A stretch of 64,000 nucleotides of DNA. It comes from an uncultured Bacteroidia bacterium. Its GTDB lineage: Bacteria > Bacteroidota > Bacteroidia > Bacteroidales > UBA932. Below the pieces are notes generated by a model. It was not told the origin of the DNA. It searched no databases and saw only the letters and a list, made by a program, of their open reading frames with translations. The stretch spans positions 1 to 64,000 of the forward strand of contig CACZUR010000002.1 of NCBI GenBank assembly GCA_902784435.1, written 5' to 3'. The position numbers and the translations under genes are program-made. Of this stretch, positions 39,037 through 48,918 are shown piece after piece; the first letter of the stretch is position 1, and each line of letters opens with the position of its first letter.

Positions 39037-39042
39037 AGGTTA

Positions 39043-39050
39043 CAAAGATA
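39043..39050 (-). promoter_or_regulatory. -7 promoter box (TATCTTTG) for uvrA
   Basis: The minus strand reads TATCTTTG then TAACCT then ATG. The box lies exactly where the broken RHS tail runs into uvrA. A LexA-type operator is not recognisable. Confidence 0.6.
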
Positions 39051-39468
39051 CGAAGAATTTACCGAAGCACCGATCCTCTGTATATAATAGATATTCGAAT
39101 CCCCGTCTTTTATATTTCCTCCTATCACCTCATATGTGCCATCGGGCAGCCTTTTCACCCTAGTACTTAACCCATCCTCATCCACCAAATTCACCGGATT
39201 TCCGGCACAGTACACATACGGGCTGATGGCGTAGTATTTCTCTGCCAGCGGATCCATCGTGCTCCAGCGGGGTATGGCAGGGATATAGTTACGGGCGCCG
39301 AAGTCATAGGACAGGGTGGTGCCGTCCCACTCTTTGCCGCCATACTTGTACTCCGACACCGCTGACGTGCTGGAAATGGGTGTAAGCAGCTGGCCGTAAG
39401 GGCCGATGGCTGCTCCGTGCAAGGCTGGCGCCTTAGAACCAACATTGTACACCACGTGAAGATATCTC

Positions 39469-40446
39469 CTACTGCAAATCCATCACCGGACGGATGAGAC
39501 CGCCCGTGCAACGCTCAAATAAACCATAAATATCAAACTCCACCCAGAGTACATTCGTCATTCCATAATATTCTTCTTTAATAGATGACGTCACCTTGCA
39601 TCCGCGAGCGTAAGTATCCTCTACGTCGGATCGATCCGACTGCCAATACTGGCTTTTATAGTATGGCTGTTCCGGAATCTGTAATTCCGCCGGGAAGAAA
39701 AGGCTGTTCCGGGTTATCCGGCTGGTCAGTGTCATTCCGGGGACACCGCGATACTTAGTCATCGCGAGAGAACAAACATCACTTAATTCTTCCATATCCT
39801 TTTTGCTGGGCATACGCCACTTTCCGCCCAGGATAACATGTGCAGCGTCTTCTTCCGGGTCTAATCGTACCATTTTGGACAGCATGGAATAGAGTGTTAT
39901 GGCACCATCTTGATACCATTGATAATTGTCCCAGGAGAAACTGGTCTTGGGGGCCGTTTCTCCCCAGGCGAAATGATCTCCGATTTCCTCCGGCTGTTTG
40001 GCGCCCAGATTACAAGACGCCCACAGGATGCCGGTACCCATGTCTATATTGCCATTGGGCAATGCTTTTGTTTTAAAAGAAAGAATGTCCGATTTCTCTA
40101 TTTTTTGATTAATGACGGGGCCATACATATAATAGTAGGTGGTTTCCGGAATAAGGCCCAATAACTCTATCTCCAGTTTTCCATCACTGACAGTACAATA
40201 ACTATATCCCTTTTGGCCGGTTCCCTCCAGAACAGACTTATCATTATCCCAAAAGACGATAAAGGATGTATTGGAATACGTTTCCAAATCTTTGATGCGT
40301 CCGGATAGTTTCGCCCAACCGGCCCCTATTTCGGTTACCGACAGGGTATACGGCGCGTTGTCCTCTTTGGTGCAAGACAACATGGTAGCTAATCCGGCCA
40401 AAAGTACAATCATGGCCAAAACCGACCAATTGCAGATTCTTTTCAT
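39469..40446 (-). CDS. lipoprotein with fibronectin-like and FISUMP-like paralogous domains
   Basis: The 325-residue protein starts with a lipoprotein signal (MKRICNWSVLAMIVLLAGLA, Cys25 in MLSC). Residues about 30-125 resemble a fibronectin type III-like module (TTYYYMYGPV). Residues about 130-325 match the major paralogous domain first named in Fibrobacter: GTGILWASCNLGA, GDHFAWGETAPKTSFSW, LGGKWRMPSKKDMEEL and a final GGLIRPV. These are common surface lipoproteins of unknown role in Bacteroidales. The start at 40446 is chosen for the signal. It lies between the RHS remnant and the possible immunity gene and uses more AT-rich codons than the flanking housekeeping genes. Confidence 0.8.
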   Translation of the reverse strand: MKRICNWSVLAMIVLLAGLATMLSCTKEDNAPYTLSVTEIGAGWAKLSGRIKDLETYSNTSFIVFWDNDKSVLEGTGQKGYSYCTVSDGKLEIELLGLIPETTYYYMYGPVINQKIEKSDILSFKTKALPNGNIDMGTGILWASCNLGAKQPEEIGDHFAWGETAPKTSFSWDNYQWYQDGAITLYSMLSKMVRLDPEEDAAHVILGGKWRMPSKKDMEELSDVCSLAMTKYRGVPGMTLTSRITRNSLFFPAELQIPEQPYYKSQYWQSDRSDVEDTYARGCKVTSSIKEEYYGMTNVLWVEFDIYGLFERCTGGLIRPVMDLQ

Positions 40447-40823
40447 AGCTTGAATAAACTGGTTATAAAATGTCTTTTGTCTGTGCTTGTACCGTACCGG
40501 CAATAATGCACAGGGCGATGAATAACGCTAATGGCCTTTTACACATATTATCCTTTGTTAAAGAAAACCGATAAAATTTGTAAAGACAAAAATAAGCATA
40601 AACGGCTAAGGACGAAAGAAATAATCGTTACATTTTCGGCTCGTAATCAATTGATACTCAACATGAGTACGCGAAGCCCTATTACATTTGAGTTTCAATG
40701 GTGGGTTTTCGCCATCAACCATGCATAACCCAAAGGCTTCTGCACAAACACCGGCCGCCCTCCGGGACAGCGCTGGGCTATCCCGGAAGGTTAGGCCGAT
40801 ATGAACGGATTTTTGCTTGTCTT
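40447..40823. other. 377-bp gap without a confident gene
   Basis: I see no convincing gene here. A short minus-strand frame (40606-40848) has no family features. One hairpin, TCCGGGA (40761-40767) with TCCCGGA (40781-40787), could end transcripts coming from the RHS operon, although no T-run follows. The stretch is AT-rich at its uvrA-distal centre. Confidence 0.5.
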
Positions 40824-41423
40824 TCATAGCACTCTCAACAAATGCCAAAGATGAGCTTTATGAACGCCGTTCTCCGGATACGAGCCAAAGTAATGGGCCA
40901 GAAGCCAATGACTATTCTCAATGACAATATAAGGTTCGAGTATTCGGGTATTAGGTGTTGCGTTCTTATCTTCTTCGTACAAAACATTATCTTCAATGGC
41001 TTCATCAATAATTGTAAGTTTTACTGCGTTATATGCCGCAACCGTCTGAGATCCAAACGCATTCTCACTGATATTTATGCACTTCGTCTGTTTGTTGATT
41101 ACATATGAGCAACCGATTTCATCAGGAGGAGCCATCGCCAACCAATCAATCCGCTTGGGATATCCGTGGACGAAACGCGCCGCATACAAAGTCTTGGTAA
41201 AATAATTCATTCTCACAGCCCCAAAATCCCGTTGCCCACACCGAACCTTAACCTCATCTAAAACATAATCCGGCGTTTTATCATTAACGGGAAGATATTT
41301 ATAGCTGACAAACATCCCGAGGCCGGGAATGTAATAAGTTTGAAAACAAACAATTACATCTACCAGCAACAAAACAAGCAGAAAACCAACGGCTTTAAAA
41401 AAACGTTTAACGTAAAACCCCAT
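40824..41423 (-). CDS. hypothetical membrane-anchored protein, candidate RHS immunity protein
   Basis: The 199-residue protein has one N-terminal transmembrane helix (residues about 10-28, AVGFLLVLLLVDVIVCF) and then a soluble domain that I do not recognise. The gene begins 17 bases inside the end of the RHS gene, the usual place for an immunity gene of a polymorphic toxin. A single anchor with an outer domain would suit neutralising a toxin acting in the periplasm or membrane. The assignment rests on position only. It is not similar to known cytoplasmic immunity families such as SUKH, as far as I can see. Confidence 0.5.
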   Translation of the reverse strand: MGFYVKRFFKAVGFLLVLLLVDVIVCFQTYYIPGLGMFVSYKYLPVNDKTPDYVLDEVKVRCGQRDFGAVRMNYFTKTLYAARFVHGYPKRIDWLAMAPPDEIGCSYVINKQTKCINISENAFGSQTVAAYNAVKLTIIDEAIEDNVLYEEDKNATPNTRILEPYIVIENSHWLLAHYFGSYPENGVHKAHLWHLLRVL

Positions 41424-44400
41424 TCGACAAACCTATTGCAATTCCATAAATATTCCTTCTCCGAATACGTTCATTATATGGCAGTTTCGTTCCTTGCAAG
41501 AATCCATACATTTGTGCTTCTTGTGACACCAAAGGCTCCGTATTTCCGTTTAATGCGTCAAATACAGCTCTCGCTTCCTCCCAAGTGATGCCATAAGCCG
41601 CCGCATAATACCCTGCAAGGATATTACCCACATCACGCGCTGTTCCAAAAACACTATGACCATTTGAGAGAGCATGGACAGGCATGGCTCTATAAAACTT
41701 TAGTTCGTCTTTAAACTGTCGCGTCCAACGGCCGTTCGTTTTTTTGAAATCATATTTTAAACCTGGCAAACCTTTTATCATGTAATTCACCAGTGGACGC
41801 AGGTTGGTCATCAAATCATGCAAAAATTCCATTCCCGTTTGATTATTCGGATCAATGATTGCACCTATCCTTGGGGTTTTATCATCTCCTGAAACGAAAG
41901 AATAAAGCGAGACACTGTATCCAATGTATTCATCAGTACTCCGCCAATTCCCTTCATCATCCAACTCCGCAACATAAATTTTTCTATCATCGTCTGAAAC
42001 GTCGACTCCTACTACTTCATATGTGCCATCGGGCAGCCTTTTCACCCTAGTACTTAACCCATCCTCATCCACCAAATTCACCGGATTACCGGCACAGTAC
42101 ACATACGGACTCACGGAGTAGTACTTCTCTGCCAGCGGATCCATGGAACTCCAGCGAGGAAGGGCCGGGAGGTAATTTCGCGCACCGAAGTCGTAGGACA
42201 GGGTGGTGCCGTTCCACTCCTTGCCGCCGTACTTGTACTGCGAAACAGCCGTAGTGCTGGAAATGGGCGTCAACAGCTGCCCATAAGGGTCATAGTGGTT
42301 CACCTGCAGCACCGTCCCATTGGCATCCGTCACCATACGGTTATTCCCCTGGTGGTCCTGAACATAGAAACGATAGGCGTAAGTGGCGTTACCTAACGCA
42401 CCCGTAATGTCCACATAGCCGCCATCCACCAGCAAACGGGTGTGAGCAAAACTGTTATCATACACCAAGTTTCCGAAACGATGCCAATGAGCGGTTATTG
42501 TCTGATCGCTTTCGGTCAACACCTCCATCTTTTCGCCGGAAGCGGTGTAGCGGATGTCGGTCTGGCTGCCATCCGACGAGTTGGTGTACCCCGACAACAG
42601 ATTCAGCGCATTATACGTCATACCCGTCAGTCCCGCATCCGGGTCCGACGTCAGGTTGCCGTTGGAATCATAGGTGTAACTCCCCGCACGGCGGTTTCCC
42701 GTATACGTGGCCGTCACTGTGACGGAAGGCGTAGTCAGCGACAGCATATTGCCATGAAGGTCGTAGGTATATGTGCGGTTATAATTGCCATTGTTGTTTT
42801 GCCCGTCACGGTATACCGCACTCTGCAGACGGGAAAGACCGTCATAGCTAAAGTCGTAGGTCCGCAGCACATTGTCGTTCCCGCACTTCCAGTCCATGCT
42901 GCTTATATTCCCACCCCACTGAACGGGATTCTGGGAAGGCGACTGGCTTGCCTGGTAACGGAGCGCTTCTACAAACGTACTCCCATAGGAGGCATTTGAC
43001 GCATTCCATCCAACGGCAATCCGCTCCGTCCAACCACGGACGTTATATGCATAGCTGGACTTCAAAGCATTTACAGTGTTCCGATTGTCCGACACCATAC
43101 GGCCGGCAAAATCGTAAACGTATGCGTGCAGTTGAGATGTTGTCCCGTAGCTGTATTCGCCCGACTGCAGCGCGCCATTCGCACTTATGCCGTGCGTCAC
43201 GGTGAGCAGGCGGTCCCAGGCATCATAAGAATAGGTATACCGCTCCGCAAAGGCATTGAACATACCACTAAAATGCACCGTACGGGATATCAAGGGTTGT
43301 CCCGTATAACTATATCCGGTATTGGTCTTGTCCCAGCCTCCCATAGGATTCCTGCGGCTGTACTGTATCTCCCGACCGTGGTTGTCGTAGTACGTAACGG
43401 CCCAAATATAAGGATTATTGCTTTCATCTCCAAGTACTTTTTCCAGCGTACCTGTCAGGAAACCATTCTCCAAGGTGGTCTGCCGGGCGCCATAGCCCTG
43501 CTGGGGAGCTCCCGTGTCATACCCCGTAGCGCTATTCAGCGCCGTAGTGGAAGGGACTTCCCATTGGCCAAGAAAACTGTAATCCCCATACCACTTGACA
43601 GACAGTATGTCAGGCTGGAGCAAGAGTACACCGGTAGTCGAATAACCATAGTTCAGTTCCATAGGAGACAACGAGGGATACGCCCGTGTCACCTCCACCA
43701 CAGTGTTTTGAAGGGGTTCTGCGAAAGGATTCATAGATTTCGGGCACAGTCCCTCCAGGCAGGAACGTCCCAGTTTATCCGTAAGATGGAACATCCACCT
43801 GTTATTACCCCGTTGATTCCCGTCCTGACTGAAAACCATACGGTCTCCTTTGTCGTAGGCATAGTACATCCAATCTGCGCCAGGGAGTTTCTTCCCTATC
43901 TGGTTGTTGCGGGAATCATAGCGATACAGGTAGGCATACGATGCCACTTCCGGGGTAGATGTAGAAGTGAAGACCGTGCCACTCGCCGCATTCAAATATG
44001 CAGACAGCATGGGCGGCAACACCCCGGCAAGACGTCCGGCGTCGTCATAGCAGTAATACGTGTCGGCCTGTATTGACGTATTTCCGCTTCCCTCCACGAA
44101 ACGGCGTTCCAGAACAGTCTCACCGAACATGTTGGTGAACAGCAGCATCCTTCGGCCATCCTCGTCCACCGTCTCCTCGACGGCGACAGTTCCGGCAGGG
44201 ACATAACCGCCCTTGGTGATAATGGCTTCGGTGTCGCCGCTGTAGACTATCGTGTATTGCCGGACGGCCAGGTCGTCTCCTGCAGACGAATTGTTGAACA
44301 TGCGGGTATATATCACCTTTTTTCCGGCATTATGCCAATCCGCTCCCGGACCGGCCTCGGAACGGACGCGGTCCATCGGCGTTCCGTCATATGTGGTCTG

Positions 44401-47400
44401 GGAATAAGGGACGTCATCTGAATAAAGAATCTGTGCAGTACTCTTCAGGCTTGCCGGCGCAGTGTACGACTGACCGGAGATACCCGTAGCCAGCCACTGC
44501 TTCTCCGGGCGGCCGGAACTGTCGTACTCCTGGAGAGTGACAATACTGCCCTGGGCTTGCGTACCATCCAGCCAGGCGCCGGCCATCAGCGTCTCAAACG
44601 GGCGGCCCAGACCGTCGTAGAATGTCTTGGTGCTACGATAAGCATCTGCACCCACTCCGGTATGGGTCTTTTCCGTGATAATGTTACTGGAGAGCGATCC
44701 GCCAATACTGTATGTGTAGGAGGTAACCGGGTTGCCGTCAGTGTCTCTGACTTCAATCAGGCGGCCATAATTATCGTAGGAAAACCACTCGGTCTGGCCT
44801 CCGCCGGAGGTACGGCTGATCAGATGTCCATCCCGGCTCCAACTGTAAGTTTCGGCCAGGGCATCTTCCGGGAATACAACCAGCTGATCGACAGGCGATG
44901 CCTGGCTCCCCGTCACCGAGAAAAACAGGTTTCCCTGGCTGTTGGGCGTTTTGCGCGTATATTCGGGTTGCCACTGGGTCCCATTCTTTCGGAGATAGCC
45001 CAGAATATAACTTTTCCCGGTCTCCGCCACCAGTGTTTTGCTATAGCCGGAGGTCAAACCCTTACTATTATTCACCCCCGCTCCTGCAGTTCCGGTTTGC
45101 TCGAAATCATTGAAGAATACGGATGTATAAGCCTGCGTGCTGGTGCTTTGTTCCACCACGGCGCGGGAGACTTCAAGGGTACCCGTCATCTTCCAACTTA
45201 AGCCTTGTCCTTTCGGCTGTAAAGGTTCATCGTTTTCGAACAAACCCGGAGTGTTTCCCTTCGGGAGTGGATCTGAGGGCGTTAATCCCGGCTCTCTTGC
45301 CGTCAGGACCAGGGTATGAAAGCCGGCAGGAAGAGGGTTGTTCGGATTCATCCCATAGAAGTAAATGCTGGTTCCCGAGTTGTTAACACAACTAAACGTT
45401 ATCGAGTTTCCATCCAGAGTCGCTGACAACGTTCCCGTATTTCCACCGCTTCCCAGATAAACACTGCCACTGAATATCACGGAGAAGGCGCCACTGACCA
45501 TCGTTTGGAAAGTGTATGTATACGTCGGGACATTATTGATACTGACTGTATCTATGTGTTGCAGGGTAGATTGCGTAGTTACGGTTTGTTCCCCATTCCC
45601 GGCTCCATAGACTACAGCAAGCGGATATTGAGCGTCGGAATCATAGATAATGCTTGTCGGGACACCTGTCCGGTTCTTGTAACGGAGAAGGTTACCACGG
45701 GAATCATATTGGTCAAATGTGGCTTCCGCAGCCTTATAACGGGTATCTTTCGTGTCCCCAGTGTAGTAGTTGAATGACGAAACGCCTTCTCCCAGATTAG
45801 CCCTGTACTGCTCGGCCGGCAGGTAAAGACTATCGGCCAATGTGTAGGTGGTAAGTTCCGAACGGATTACTTTCCCATTGCGGATCAGCGTTTTCTCCAC
45901 CGGCAGTTGGAGCAGGTGTTTGGCTTGCATGCCAGCATATACCCCGCTATTGCCCATGTTTCCCGTATAGGACACCTTCTCTACCTCCGTACCGCCGCCG
46001 GTAACCGTGCGCTGGACTTGTGTCCGGTTGCCCAGAAGGTCATAACTGTAGGTGGTTGTTTCCGTCTGTGAGATGGTCCCGCTGTCAGGATATCTTACCG
46101 TCGTTGTCCGGTACGGGCGCCGGTCGCAGATTTCACGCCGGGCAGACCACCAGTACTGGCCGCTGCCCACCACATAGGCAGAGAAGACAGGATCATTGCT
46201 GCCATTATAGTAGTCGGCGTATTCATAGGTCTCCGTCTGCACGGTCGCATTGTTGGCGTTCTTCCATGTCCGGCTTGTCAACCTGCCACGCTGGTACGCT
46301 TTGGAATCCGGTTCGCGGAGAATGTTGTTCCAGAAGAGCAATTCCATTTGATACTGTTGATGCGAAATCCCAAGGGAATCTACCGGAGACGCATTGGAAT
46401 TCAACTGTGAATTCGGCGAGTACGTGTCCGGATTCGTGTCCCAGTCTGAAAATTCAGAAACAATCTTTGAACCGTCTGCCAGGTTTTCCACCACACGGCT
46501 ATAGGCAATATGCCGGGCATCAAAACCGGATCCCGGGAAATGGATGGTAGAGTTATAGACGGGAGAAATCGCGTCCCGACCAACATAATAGCGCGGAAAC
46601 TGCTGAGCAATACCACTGCTTGTACTTCCGTTGGACTGGGTATACTGGAATGTCCGGGTACTTGACGTCCCGGCAAGATCCGTATCGGTCAGGGAATATA
46701 CGCGTACGCCGCCGCATTCCGTGTTTGAATTAAATAGCAACGAGTAGGTACAAAGTGATGCAAGGAAATGATCCGTATTCATCTGCGTCGGATCTGCGGG
46801 CTGAGGACCGGAGGCTCCACCGCCTCCCGAATTCCTGCGCAGAACGATACCCGATGCATGGTTGGCCTCATATTGGATGCTGGTATAACCGCCCGTCGGA
46901 TATGTAATCTTTGTCAGCATACCCCAGCGGGAATACTGCCAGTCGGGATCACGGAAATCCTTATCAATAGATTCATTATCATCAGAATCTACGGTCATCG
47001 GAGAATAAGAATTTTCATTATTCTCCTTCCCGTTGTAGAATCCCCAAAAGTCATAGTCGTTCGTCTCTATTCCGGGAGGCGTCGAATTCGTGGTGTTGTA
47101 GTAATCGAAAGAATAACTACCTTCGCCAGGAATGGAAACAGCGGTGAGCAAAGGACGCAGGCCGCCCCAATTGAGATAAGTCAGGTTTGCCTCGCGGATG
47201 GTCTGGCCGCCACAGCTTACCTGGAGACTTTGTAGTTTCCGGGTAGGTACCACCAGCAAGTGGTACTGCTCTGTAGAACTAGTGCTCACCATCTCCTTGG
47301 AAGTACTGCGCAACCAATTGAAAGTGACCGTCTTTTTGGACACCATACTGCTGTCCACCACGATGCGGGTAAGATACTTCGTAGATGTCAGGCATGCCTG

Positions 47401-48321
47401 TTTATAATAGACGTTACTATTCGCATCCTTTTCCTCGCGGGTCGTAAAAGTGGTAACCACATCGTCGCTTGATTGGGGGATTGTCTGGGACAAGGTTCTT
47501 CCCGTGTAGTTGAAATACACCTTGCGCCCATTTGGAGCTGTAATTTGCGTCAATAGCCACGACACAATGGGATTTTGTCCATCCTGTAGAGAGCTGGCTA
47601 ATTCCATCGGACGCTTGGGCAATCGCGTGAAAGCACGTTCCACAGGCGTATCACTGGTATTATTGCCAAACTGATAGGTGTAACCGTCACCCGTCTTTAT
47701 GGTGAATGAACGGCCTCCGGGATCAAAGGAAATGTCATAGGAACCGGCTCCGTCATCCGTACCGTAGGCCATAAACCGATGGCTCTCATGGTGGTACACG
47801 AAGTTACCTGAATGGCCCGGCATAGAAAAGTGATAGACGTCTGAAGTAGTTTCCATTTCACTAAAGATATAAGGGAAAAAAGGAGATGCCTGGCGATAAT
47901 AGACTGTCCCGTTCAAAGAATAGATTCCCGAATCCGATATTCCGGAAGTACAATCTTTTGTCCCCCAGGCTGCAAAATCGTCCAGCCCGACAATCTCACG
48001 TGTAACAGCACCTCCGGCCATCAAGGACCAGCCCAGGCCGGCCTCGCCGGTGGGCTGGTTGGGACGAAAACCGCCGGAGGCATAACGGAGGCTGATGGGA
48101 ATCCGGAAATCTTTGTCCTCAATGGTGTAGATGGGGAGCTCGTATTCCATTGTCCCGCCATTCAGGTTGGAGGACAGGTGGCCGTAACGGATCATCTCCA
48201 GCGCCTTGGGCGTTGGAGCATACTGGTTGTTCTGAAACGGGCTTTCTGCCGTCGTTTGGGCGGCCAACCCTGCCGAAAGCAGCAGGGCCGGCACAAGAGT
48301 GAGCAGGTATGCGTGTCTCAT
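41407..48321 (-). CDS. very large secreted RHS-repeat protein with variable C-terminal tip
   Basis: The 2304-residue protein has a signal peptide (MRHAYLLTLVPALLLSAGLAAQ), an N-terminal beta-rich region (GEAGLGWSLMAGGAVTREIVG), and many YD/RHS repeats such as YDNYGRLIEVRDTDGN and YDSNGNLTSD. The conserved RHS core lies at residues about 2005-2090 (DPYGQLLTPISS to NPVNLVDEDG). After it comes a tip of about 214 residues with KYDFKKTNG, KFYRAMPVHALSNGHSVFGTARDVGN and GITWEEARAVFDAL. RHS shells enclose a C-terminal toxin; the tip is the variable, possibly toxic part, but I cannot assign its activity. It follows a DUF3244 gene by 12 bases and overlaps a candidate immunity gene. Codons are more AT-rich than in the flanking genes. 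Confidence 0.9.
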   Translation of the reverse strand: MRHAYLLTLVPALLLSAGLAAQTTAESPFQNNQYAPTPKALEMIRYGHLSSNLNGGTMEYELPIYTIEDKDFRIPISLRYASGGFRPNQPTGEAGLGWSLMAGGAVTREIVGLDDFAAWGTKDCTSGISDSGIYSLNGTVYYRQASPFFPYIFSEMETTSDVYHFSMPGHSGNFVYHHESHRFMAYGTDDGAGSYDISFDPGGRSFTIKTGDGYTYQFGNNTSDTPVERAFTRLPKRPMELASSLQDGQNPIVSWLLTQITAPNGRKVYFNYTGRTLSQTIPQSSDDVVTTFTTREEKDANSNVYYKQACLTSTKYLTRIVVDSSMVSKKTVTFNWLRSTSKEMVSTSSTEQYHLLVVPTRKLQSLQVSCGGQTIREANLTYLNWGGLRPLLTAVSIPGEGSYSFDYYNTTNSTPPGIETNDYDFWGFYNGKENNENSYSPMTVDSDDNESIDKDFRDPDWQYSRWGMLTKITYPTGGYTSIQYEANHASGIVLRRNSGGGGASGPQPADPTQMNTDHFLASLCTYSLLFNSNTECGGVRVYSLTDTDLAGTSSTRTFQYTQSNGSTSSGIAQQFPRYYVGRDAISPVYNSTIHFPGSGFDARHIAYSRVVENLADGSKIVSEFSDWDTNPDTYSPNSQLNSNASPVDSLGISHQQYQMELLFWNNILREPDSKAYQRGRLTSRTWKNANNATVQTETYEYADYYNGSNDPVFSAYVVGSGQYWWSARREICDRRPYRTTTVRYPDSGTISQTETTTYSYDLLGNRTQVQRTVTGGGTEVEKVSYTGNMGNSGVYAGMQAKHLLQLPVEKTLIRNGKVIRSELTTYTLADSLYLPAEQYRANLGEGVSSFNYYTGDTKDTRYKAAEATFDQYDSRGNLLRYKNRTGVPTSIIYDSDAQYPLAVVYGAGNGEQTVTTQSTLQHIDTVSINNVPTYTYTFQTMVSGAFSVIFSGSVYLGSGGNTGTLSATLDGNSITFSCVNNSGTSIYFYGMNPNNPLPAGFHTLVLTAREPGLTPSDPLPKGNTPGLFENDEPLQPKGQGLSWKMTGTLEVSRAVVEQSTSTQAYTSVFFNDFEQTGTAGAGVNNSKGLTSGYSKTLVAETGKSYILGYLRKNGTQWQPEYTRKTPNSQGNLFFSVTGSQASPVDQLVVFPEDALAETYSWSRDGHLISRTSGGGQTEWFSYDNYGRLIEVRDTDGNPVTSYTYSIGGSLSSNIITEKTHTGVGADAYRSTKTFYDGLGRPFETLMAGAWLDGTQAQGSIVTLQEYDSSGRPEKQWLATGISGQSYTAPASLKSTAQILYSDDVPYSQTTYDGTPMDRVRSEAGPGADWHNAGKKVIYTRMFNNSSAGDDLAVRQYTIVYSGDTEAIITKGGYVPAGTVAVEETVDEDGRRMLLFTNMFGETVLERRFVEGSGNTSIQADTYYCYDDAGRLAGVLPPMLSAYLNAASGTVFTSTSTPEVASYAYLYRYDSRNNQIGKKLPGADWMYYAYDKGDRMVFSQDGNQRGNNRWMFHLTDKLGRSCLEGLCPKSMNPFAEPLQNTVVEVTRAYPSLSPMELNYGYSTTGVLLLQPDILSVKWYGDYSFLGQWEVPSTTALNSATGYDTGAPQQGYGARQTTLENGFLTGTLEKVLGDESNNPYIWAVTYYDNHGREIQYSRRNPMGGWDKTNTGYSYTGQPLISRTVHFSGMFNAFAERYTYSYDAWDRLLTVTHGISANGALQSGEYSYGTTSQLHAYVYDFAGRMVSDNRNTVNALKSSYAYNVRGWTERIAVGWNASNASYGSTFVEALRYQASQSPSQNPVQWGGNISSMDWKCGNDNVLRTYDFSYDGLSRLQSAVYRDGQNNNGNYNRTYTYDLHGNMLSLTTPSVTVTATYTGNRRAGSYTYDSNGNLTSDPDAGLTGMTYNALNLLSGYTNSSDGSQTDIRYTASGEKMEVLTESDQTITAHWHRFGNLVYDNSFAHTRLLVDGGYVDITGALGNATYAYRFYVQDHQGNNRMVTDANGTVLQVNHYDPYGQLLTPISSTTAVSQYKYGGKEWNGTTLSYDFGARNYLPALPRWSSMDPLAEKYYSVSPYVYCAGNPVNLVDEDGLSTRVKRLPDGTYEVVGVDVSDDDRKIYVAELDDEGNWRSTDEYIGYSVSLYSFVSGDDKTPRIGAIIDPNNQTGMEFLHDLMTNLRPLVNYMIKGLPGLKYDFKKTNGRWTRQFKDELKFYRAMPVHALSNGHSVFGTARDVGNILAGYYAAAYGITWEEARAVFDALNGNTEPLVSQEAQMYGFLQGTKLPYNERIRRRNIYGIAIGLSNGVLR

Positions 48322-48333
48322 AACCCTTCCTCC

Positions 48334-48720
48334 TTACAAATCAAATTCTCCTTCGAACACAAGTCCCCGCTCAGTAACCAACGTCAGGGTATAGTGGCCC
48401 GCATCGCCGCTGATGGGAATGATTACCTGGCCATCCTCGGTATCGAACACGGTCTGGTAGTAGTCGCCCGCCGTGGAAACCAGCGTGACAGCTACGTCGC
48501 CGTAAGGGCTCACGGAACCCAAGGTGACACACGTACCATCCTCATATGCAAAGAAAGGGTTGAAGGTGGGGGTGCGGGGGACATCGGGCTGTTCACTGGT
48601 AGATGGTTCTATAACAATGTCGTGCTGAACATCACATACGATTGAAACTTTACCAAATACGTTTTCTTGAAAAAAAAGCAAAAGGCCAAGGGCCATAATA
48701 CGAAAAAGAGTTTTACACAT
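48334..48720 (-). CDS. small secreted DUF3244-like protein
   Basis: The 128-residue protein has a signal peptide (IMALGLLLFFQENVFG region) and a beta-sandwich domain that ends GHYTLTLVTERGLVFEGEFDL, the pattern of DUF3244 proteins of Bacteroidales (a strand, a YTI/YTL turn and a final FEI/FDL). The ATG at 48720 gives this signal; the longer open frame upstream overlaps the divergent gene and is not used. It is 12 bases upstream of the RHS gene and is probably co-transcribed; its relation to RHS secretion is unknown. Confidence 0.75.
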   Translation of the reverse strand: MCKTLFRIMALGLLLFFQENVFGKVSIVCDVQHDIVIEPSTSEQPDVPRTPTFNPFFAYEDGTCVTLGSVSPYGDVAVTLVSTAGDYYQTVFDTEDGQVIIPISGDAGHYTLTLVTERGLVFEGEFDL

Positions 48721-48887
48721 TGCTTTAAGGTTTTTTGGGATTTGCACCACAAAGTTCGAGAATATGTTAGTGAAAGCGAAATAAACAAGGTAACATTTTT
48801 GCCGTACATCTTGCTGATTATCAATTTGTTGCGTTTTTATCAAAGTAACAAAAACCAAGAGCCCATCTTTTTCCCCTCTCTTTTTGC

Positions 48888-48895
48888 TATTTTTG
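48888..48895 (+). promoter_or_regulatory. -7 promoter box (TATTTTTG) for the TPR regulator gene
   Basis: TATTTTTG is an exact consensus match, 23 bases before the ATG at 48919. It lies in the 198-base divergent gap shared with the DUF3244-RHS operon. Confidence 0.55.
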
Positions 48896-48918
48896 TTTGA
48901 AAGAAGAAACCTTTTGAG

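Noticed and set aside
40606-40848. An 80-codon minus-strand frame in the gap beside the possible immunity gene
   Set aside because: No signal peptide, domain or conserved start is visible and it overlaps the next gene's end; I could not support it as a gene.
41407-42050. Naming the RHS tip as a nuclease or other specific toxin
   Set aside because: No catalytic motif I can recognise is present; similarity to recurrent RHS ends is only from memory of pattern, so the tip is left unassigned.
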